From: Micromonospora sp. NBRC 110009
GTDB lineage: Bacteria; Actinomycetota; Actinomycetes; Mycobacteriales; Micromonosporaceae
Reading direction: 5' to 3'
Length of the DNA stretch: 64,000 bases
Assembly: GCF_030518795.1 (NCBI RefSeq)
Contig: NZ_CP130427.1
Location: forward strand, 3,968,001 to 4,032,000
Shown here: one piece after another, positions 60,101 through 64,000 of the stretch
Layout: every line of letters starts with the position of its first letter
Position numbering within the stretch: position 1 is the first letter of the stretch
The notes under the pieces: model-generated
The model's database searches: none
Seen by the model: the letters and a program-made list of their open reading frames with translations, nothing else
What the model was told of the DNA's origin: nothing
Made by a program: the position numbers and the translations under genes

Positions 60101-60212
60101 GGCCGGGGTGGTCCGCCTGCTCGGCCGGGACGACCCCGGTGAGTTCCTGGATGAATACCTGCGCACCGGCCGCCGCTCCCGGGCCGCGATGGAGCGGGTC
60201 TTCGGTGCCTGA
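57198..60212 (+). CDS. glnE: Bifunctional glutamine-synthetase adenylyltransferase/deadenylyltransferase (GlnE)
   Basis: A 1004-residue regulator of glutamine synthetase. The two nucleotidyltransferase domains are visible: MGKCGGDELNYVSDVDVIFV at about residue 214 (deadenylylating half) and MGRLGGYESNYLSDADVLFV at about 731 (adenylylating half), both with the GG-E-NY-SD-D pattern. The central regulatory part lies between. It should add AMP to the main glutamine synthetase under nitrogen excess. ATG 57198 follows the amidotransferase by a single base after its stop. Confidence 0.93.
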   Translation: MTRPTRGRLARYGFAEGDGGRAADLLGPAGLGLWRTEEQEPVDEGAAELLAALSRAADPDLALRQLHRLVEAERRSGEKPEVLDALAADPGLRRRLVAVLGASSALGDHLVANPHQWTVLATAPDGLAPAADGRLDLGTAARMTAATGPVPVLRQAYRLALLRIAAADLTGGRGLEQTMAALSGLADATLAAAFDIAVDELPEGTRRPRLAVVAMGKCGGDELNYVSDVDVIFVAAEDDDLGAATLVATRLIHICGLVAWPVDAALRPEGSRGPLVRTLASHLAYYRRWARTWEFQALLKARPAAGDLDLAREWIAELAPLVWTAAERPEAVEDVRAMRRKIIDNVPPRELEREIKRGPGGLRDIEFAVQLLQLVHGRGDESLRVPGTIPALRALVAGGYVGRADGEALLRGYRFLRGVEHRLQLQGLRRTHTVPTDPAALRWLAAALGYLATPGRSAVEEFRAEWVTHATEVRRLHAKLLYRPLLESVARVPAEGLRLTPEAARHRLEILGFADPAGALRHLQALTGGVSRTAAIQRTLLPVLLSEFADAPEPDRGLLNYRQVSDKLGSTPWYLRLLRDSGPVARRLARVLSSSRYAADLLAREPEALRLLAEDTELTPRPREVLCEGFAAAAARHGDPVEATRAVRALRRRELVRLACADVLSRAGTLAPLTPRPADGGERTPTLGDVGAVGTALSDVADATLAAALRTARAAQPGPPGLRFAVIGMGRLGGYESNYLSDADVLFVYAPPPGVDEAAASAAAHAIAEELRRLLSAPAPDPPLGVDADLRPEGRQGPLVRSLAAYAQYYARWSKVWEAQALLRARFVCGDADLGAEFEAMADPVRYPAAGLTREQVVEIRRIKARVETERLPRGADPATHTKLGRGGLADVEWAVQLLQLRHAGRRPELRGTRTLDALAAARDAGLVDPEDAAEMAAGWTLAAQVRNALMLVRGRAGDQLPGHGVELAGVVRLLGRDDPGEFLDEYLRTGRRSRAAMERVFGA

Positions 60213-61857
60213 GGCGCAAGGAAGGGCCCCTTCTTATCGCCTCCTGCATAGCAGGGGCCCCCTGCTGACCCGCCCGGCGAGCGTGGTGGCGGCCGGCGTC
60301 GCGCTGCTGCTCGGCGTGGCCTTCCTGCTCGCCCCGCCGATGGGCACCGACCTGGCCGCGCAGGTCGCCCGGGCCGGGTTCGTCGCCCGCCACGACGGAA
60401 CGCCGATCGACCTCGGCTGGTACGGCGGGGTGAACCAGTACGGCTACAGCCTGTTCACCGCCCGGCTGGGCGCGTGGCTCGGCGTGCGGCCCCTGGGCGT
60501 GCTCGCCGCCGTGCTCGGCGCCGCCGCCCTGGGCTGGCTCTTCGCCCGGCACCGCGCCCGCCGGCCGGTGCTGGCCGGGTTGCTCGGCGCGGTGGTGCTG
60601 GTCGGCAACCTGGCCAGTGGCCGGATCACCTTCGCCGTCGGCCTCGCATTCGGGCTGCTCGCGCTCTGCGCGGTCGGCGCTCGGTCGCCGGCTCGGCTGG
60701 TGCGGCTGGCCCTGGCCGCCGTGCTCGCCGGGGCCGCCACCTGGGCCAGCCCGGTCGCCGGGCTCTTCACCGGCCTGGCCGGGGCGGCGCTGCTGCTGGC
60801 CGGGCTGCGCCGGGGCGACGGACCGGGCCGGCCCCTGCCGGGTGGCTGGCGGGTGGACCGCCCGCTCGCCGAGAGCCTGGTCCTCTGTCTCGCGCCGGTG
60901 CTCGCGCTCGCCCCGATGGCCGTGCTGTTCGGTAACGGCGGCGCCCAGCCGTACTCGGCCGAGTCGATGCGGATCAACGTGGCGCTGGCCGTGCTGGTCC
61001 TGGTGGTCGTGCCCCGGCGCCGCCGGGTGCTGCGGATCGGCGCGGTGCTCACCGTGCTGCTGCTGGTCGCCGCCTTCTACCTGCCCAGCCCGGTCGGCTC
61101 CAACGCGCTGCGCCTGCCGATGCTCTTCGCGCTGCCGGTCCTCGCCGGGTACGCGCCGCTGCCCGGCCCGTGGCTGGCCGGCCTGCTCGCCGCCACCGTC
61201 TGGTGGCAGAACCCGGTGATGGTCAGCGACGTGACCCGGGCCGGCTCGGCGGAGAGCGACCCGGCGTTCCACCGTCCGCTCGCCGACGAACTGGCCCGGC
61301 GGCAGCCCGTCGGCCGGGTCGAGGTGGTGCCGCTGCGCGACCACTGGGAGTCGGCGTACCTGCCGCCGGTGGTGCCGCTGGCGCGGGGATGGGAACGGCA
61401 GGTGGACACCGAGCGCAACGCCCTCTTCTACGGCGACGACCTGACCGCCGACTCCTACGCGGACTGGCTGCGCCGGGAGGCGGTCCAGTACGTCGCGGTC
61501 GCGCCCGAGGCCCCGCCGGACCGGTGGGGACGCGCCGAGGCCGACCTGATCGAGGCCGGCCAGCCGTACCTGCGTGAGGTGTGGCGCAACCCGGACTGGC
61601 GGCTGTACGCCGTGGTCGACCCGACGCCGCTGGTCGGCGCGCCGGGCCGGCTGCTCTTCGCCGACCAGGCCCGGGTGCGGTTCACTGCGGAGCGGGCCGG
61701 CGACGTGCCGGTCCGCGTCCGGTGGTCGCGTTGGCTCTCCCTCGCCGGACCGGACGGGTGCGTGCGGCCCGGGCCGGACGGCTGGACCGAAGTGCGGGTC
61801 CGCACCCCGGGTGAATTCTCGGTCTCCAGCAGCCTCACCCCGGGGAACCACTGCTGA
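60205..61857 (+). CDS. Multi-pass membrane protein, possible glycosyltransferase-like
   Basis: A protein of about 550 residues with some 9-10 membrane helices in the first 375 residues, and a C-terminal soluble domain (about 376-550) containing YADWLRREAVQYVAVAPEAP and RNPDWRLYAVVDPTPL. This layout resembles GT-C-type membrane proteins but no catalytic motif is certain. GTG 60205 overlaps glnE and makes copy C of the palindrome part of the coding sequence (residues about 6-21). GTG 60283, after the palindrome, is the other candidate and keeps all helices. Confidence 0.65.
   Translation: MPEAQGRAPSYRLLHSRGPLLTRPASVVAAGVALLLGVAFLLAPPMGTDLAAQVARAGFVARHDGTPIDLGWYGGVNQYGYSLFTARLGAWLGVRPLGVLAAVLGAAALGWLFARHRARRPVLAGLLGAVVLVGNLASGRITFAVGLAFGLLALCAVGARSPARLVRLALAAVLAGAATWASPVAGLFTGLAGAALLLAGLRRGDGPGRPLPGGWRVDRPLAESLVLCLAPVLALAPMAVLFGNGGAQPYSAESMRINVALAVLVLVVVPRRRRVLRIGAVLTVLLLVAAFYLPSPVGSNALRLPMLFALPVLAGYAPLPGPWLAGLLAATVWWQNPVMVSDVTRAGSAESDPAFHRPLADELARRQPVGRVEVVPLRDHWESAYLPPVVPLARGWERQVDTERNALFYGDDLTADSYADWLRREAVQYVAVAPEAPPDRWGRAEADLIEAGQPYLREVWRNPDWRLYAVVDPTPLVGAPGRLLFADQARVRFTAERAGDVPVRVRWSRWLSLAGPDGCVRPGPDGWTEVRVRTPGEFSVSSSLTPGNHC
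60219..60268. repeat. Dispersed GC-rich palindrome, copy C
   Basis: This copy reads AGGAAGGGCCCCTTCTTATC, a short middle, then AGCAGGGGCCCCCTGCTGAC, and aligns with copies A and B without gaps. It begins 7 nt after the glnE stop, like the others behind a stop codon. Confidence 0.7.
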
Positions 61858-61919
61858 ACACCCGCCCCGGTCCGGTGCCCACCGTCGGTGCCGGCCGACG
61901 GGGCTGGCAGCATGACGGG

Positions 61920-63335
61920 GTGTCTCACCACCTCTCGCGCTGGACCGGCCTGGCGGGCTCGGTGCTCCTCGCCGCGGCCGCCTTCCTCGGCGGCGCGTTC
62001 CCGCACGGCAACCTGCGCCCCACCCCGGTCGGCATCTGGCAGGGCCCGCACGGGCCGGTGATCCTCGGTAGCTGGCTGGTCGGCACCGCGCTGCTGGTGT
62101 GGGCCTGGTGGTCGCTGCGCGACCGGGTGCCGTCGGTTCGCTGGGCGCTGGTCACCGCCGGGCTCTGGCTGCTGCCGATGCTCGTCGCGCCGCCGTTCGG
62201 CAGCCGGGACGTGTACGCGTACGCGTGCCAGGGCGCCAGCTACGCCGCCGGGATCAGCCCGTACGAGCAGGGGGTGTCGGCGCTGCCCTGTCCGTGGCTG
62301 GACACCGTCTCGTACATCTGGCGGGACAGCCCGGCCCCGTACGGCCCACTCTTCGTGGTGATCGCCGGCGCGGTGGTCAAGGCGACCGGCTCGCTGACCG
62401 CCAGCATCGTGCTGTTCCGCCTGCTCAGCCTGGCCGGCGTGGGGCTCACCGCGTACGCCGTGCCGGTGCTCGCCCGGCGCTGCGGCGTGCCGGCCGAGCG
62501 GGCGGTGTGGCTGGCGCTGGCCTGCCCGCTGGTGGCCATGCACCTCATCGGCGGCCCGCACAACGACGCCCTGATGGTCGGGACGCTGGTCGCGGGGCTG
62601 GCCGTGGTGGCGTCCCACCCGGGTCGGCCCGGTCCGCTGCTGGCCGGCGGAGTCCTGCTCGGTCTCGCGGTGGCGATCAAGCCGACCGCCCTGGTCGTGG
62701 TGCCGTTCGCCGCGCTGGCGGCGATGGTCGGGCCGTACTCGATCCGGACGCTGGTGCGCGACGGCGGGTGGGTGGTCGGCGCGGCCGCCGCCACCGTCGT
62801 CGGGGTGACCTTCGGCGGTGGCCTGGACTTCGGCTGGGTCGGCGGGTTGTCGCAGGGCGGCGTGGCCGTCGCGTGGACCTCCCCGCCGACCGCGGTCGGG
62901 CAGACCATCGGTCAGGTCGCCGCGTTGTTCGGGGCGCACGTCGACGCGCTCCCGGTGACCCGGGGGGTCGCCGTGGTGCTGCTGGCCGTGCTGCTGGTGT
63001 GGCTGTGGTGGCGGGCCCGGGACCGGGATCCGTTGTACCACGCGGGGCTGGCGCTGGCCCTGACCGTGGCACTGTCCCCGGTGGTGCACCCCTGGTACTG
63101 GATCTGGCCGCTGACCGTCCTCGCCGCGACCGCCGCCCTGCGGGAGAAGTGGTACCTGGTGGTCGCCGTCGTCGGGTCGTTCCTGATCCTGCCGGACGGC
63201 ACCGGCCTGCCCCGGTGGACCAAGATGCCCGGTGCGCCGCTGATGACGCTGTTGGTGATCGTGGTGGTGGTCCGGTTGGTACGGTCGGCTCGGGCGGTCC
63301 CCCGGCCGGCCACCGCCGAGCGAGGAGCCGACTGA
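61920..63335 (+). CDS. Polyprenol-phosphomannose-dependent mannosyltransferase (MptB-like)
   Basis: A 471-residue GT-C membrane enzyme with about 13 helices. It likely adds alpha-1,6-mannose to a lipoglycan using polyprenyl-phosphomannose. Family features are PPFGSRDVYAYACQGASYAA (about residues 99-118), with the acidic pair after a helix; SPAPYGPLFVVIAG (about 137); GGPHNDALMVGT (about 212) and VHPWYWIWPLT near the C-terminus. GTG 61920 is the best start. A paralogue follows 11 nt later. Confidence 0.83.
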   Translation: MSHHLSRWTGLAGSVLLAAAAFLGGAFPHGNLRPTPVGIWQGPHGPVILGSWLVGTALLVWAWWSLRDRVPSVRWALVTAGLWLLPMLVAPPFGSRDVYAYACQGASYAAGISPYEQGVSALPCPWLDTVSYIWRDSPAPYGPLFVVIAGAVVKATGSLTASIVLFRLLSLAGVGLTAYAVPVLARRCGVPAERAVWLALACPLVAMHLIGGPHNDALMVGTLVAGLAVVASHPGRPGPLLAGGVLLGLAVAIKPTALVVVPFAALAAMVGPYSIRTLVRDGGWVVGAAAATVVGVTFGGGLDFGWVGGLSQGGVAVAWTSPPTAVGQTIGQVAALFGAHVDALPVTRGVAVVLLAVLLVWLWWRARDRDPLYHAGLALALTVALSPVVHPWYWIWPLTVLAATAALREKWYLVVAVVGSFLILPDGTGLPRWTKMPGAPLMTLLVIVVVVRLVRSARAVPRPATAERGAD

Positions 63336-63346
63336 GGAGAGGTCCG

Positions 63347-64000
63347 GTGAGCGAATCCGGCGCGGTGCCCGACGGTCCGGTCCGGCCCGTCGCCGCCGAC
63401 CTCGCCCGGTACGCGGGACTCGCCGGCGCGACGCTGCTGACCGTCGCCGGCTGGCTGGGCGGCGCGCTGCCCGACGCCCCGCTCACCACCAGCCTCGCCG
63501 ACCTCTGGCACGCCCCGCACGGGCCGTGGGCGCTCGGCTGCTGGCTGGCCGGCACGCTGCTGCTGGTGGGCGCCTGGTGGTCGCTGCGCTGGGGCGCGCC
63601 GTCGACCCGGTGGGCCTACCTGACCGCCGGGCTGTGGCTGTTGCCGCTGCTGGTCGCGCCGCCGCTGGGCAGCCGGGACGGCTACTCGTACGTCTGCCAG
63701 GGCTGGTCGTGGGCGCACGGCGCGGATCCCTACCGGGTGGGGGTGGCGGCGGCCGGCTGCCCCTGGACGGACGCGGTGTCGCCGATCTGGCGGGACACCC
63801 CGGCGCCGTACGGTCCGTTCTTCGTCCTGCTGGCCGGCCTGGCGGTGCTGGCCGGGGGCGGCCTGGTCGGGGCGCTCGTGCTGCTGCGGGTGGTCGCGGT
63901 GGCCGGGGTGCTGCTGGCCGCGCTCTGCGTGCCCGGCCTGGCCCGGGCCTGCGGGGTGCCGTCCCGGCGGGCGGCCTGGCTGGTGCTGGCCTGCCCGCTG
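63347..64000 (+). CDS. Second MptB-like mannosyltransferase, cut by the window end
   Basis: The first 218 codons of a paralogue of the preceding gene. It has the same landmarks: APPLGSRDGYSYVCQGWSWA, IWRDTPAPYGPFFVLLAGLA and ACGVPSRRAAWLVLACPL. GTG 63347 follows GAGGAGAGG. Two such genes in tandem suggest paired steps in building a mannan chain, as with MptA and MptB in other actinobacteria. Confidence 0.83.
   Translation, partial: MSESGAVPDGPVRPVAADLARYAGLAGATLLTVAGWLGGALPDAPLTTSLADLWHAPHGPWALGCWLAGTLLLVGAWWSLRWGAPSTRWAYLTAGLWLLPLLVAPPLGSRDGYSYVCQGWSWAHGADPYRVGVAAAGCPWTDAVSPIWRDTPAPYGPFFVLLAGLAVLAGGGLVGALVLLRVVAVAGVLLAALCVPGLARACGVPSRRAAWLVLACPL

Overview
The window is very GC-rich, uses GTG starts freely, has tight ATGA/GTGA gene overlaps, and encodes families typical of high-GC Actinobacteria: SigE-family sigma factors, F420 reductase, DUF3040 and DUF3311 proteins, polyprenol-phosphomannose mannosyltransferases, and GlnE with a GlnA2-type glutamine synthetase. 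A Micromonosporaceae chromosome (Micromonospora or a close relative) fits best. This is inferred from gene content and dispersed GC-rich palindromes, not from a database search.

Layout. 1-580: three cut-off genes (5' end of a phosphotransferase, 3' ends of a RibD-C/DHFR-like gene and a TetR gene). 650-8026: pyruvyltransferase, DinB-like protein, PfkB kinase, SNF2 helicase plus SWIM protein, DUF3040 protein. 8459-11573: a DUF1501 remnant, then a three-gene flavin electron-transfer module (ferric-reductase-like membrane protein, FMN-binding protein, ApbE). 11904-14642: primase/polymerase-like protein, XRE regulator and flavoprotein. 14745-17571: Nif3, zinc-ribbon protein and RNase H/phosphatase as one operon. 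17726-24356: DUF3311/sodium:solute symporter, divergent MarR/MFS pair, TauE-like transporter, and a SigE-family sigma factor with a membrane partner.

24435-24856 is the RNase P RNA gene rnpB. Its last 36 bases recur at 37074-37109 with one mismatch. Between the copies lies about 12.3 kb of lower-quality, accessory-looking DNA: small hypothetical membrane proteins, an IS110 element, GNAT, methyltransferase, HAD, GrpB and NUDIX genes, a frameshifted sigma factor and several fragments. Just inside the right copy is what looks like the last 25 or so codons of a tyrosine integrase fused to another gene. I read this as an old genomic island integrated into the 3' end of rnpB that has lost its integrase. 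Each copy of the repeat is followed by its own hairpin terminator, as expected if the island restored rnpB on entry.

37198-46117 is a mixed region of small enzymes and regulators (GNATs, AlkD-like and YcaQ-like DNA repair proteins, TetR, PadR, M48 protease) ending in a histone-H1-like lysine/alanine repeat protein. 46195-64000 is core metabolism: RNB ribonuclease, F420:NADPH reductase, PanB, NAD synthetase, GlnA2-type glutamine synthetase, LD-carboxypeptidase, glutamine amidotransferase, GlnE, and two tandem mannosyltransferases, the second cut by the window end. The glnA2/nadE/panB/glnE neighbourhood and the Nif3/zinc-ribbon/RNase H operon match conserved actinobacterial gene order as I remember it.

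I see no CRISPR array, no tRNA or rRNA gene and no clear defence system. The most interesting structures are the rnpB island with its decayed integrase, the dispersed palindrome family that sits right behind stop codons, and the flavinylation-type module.
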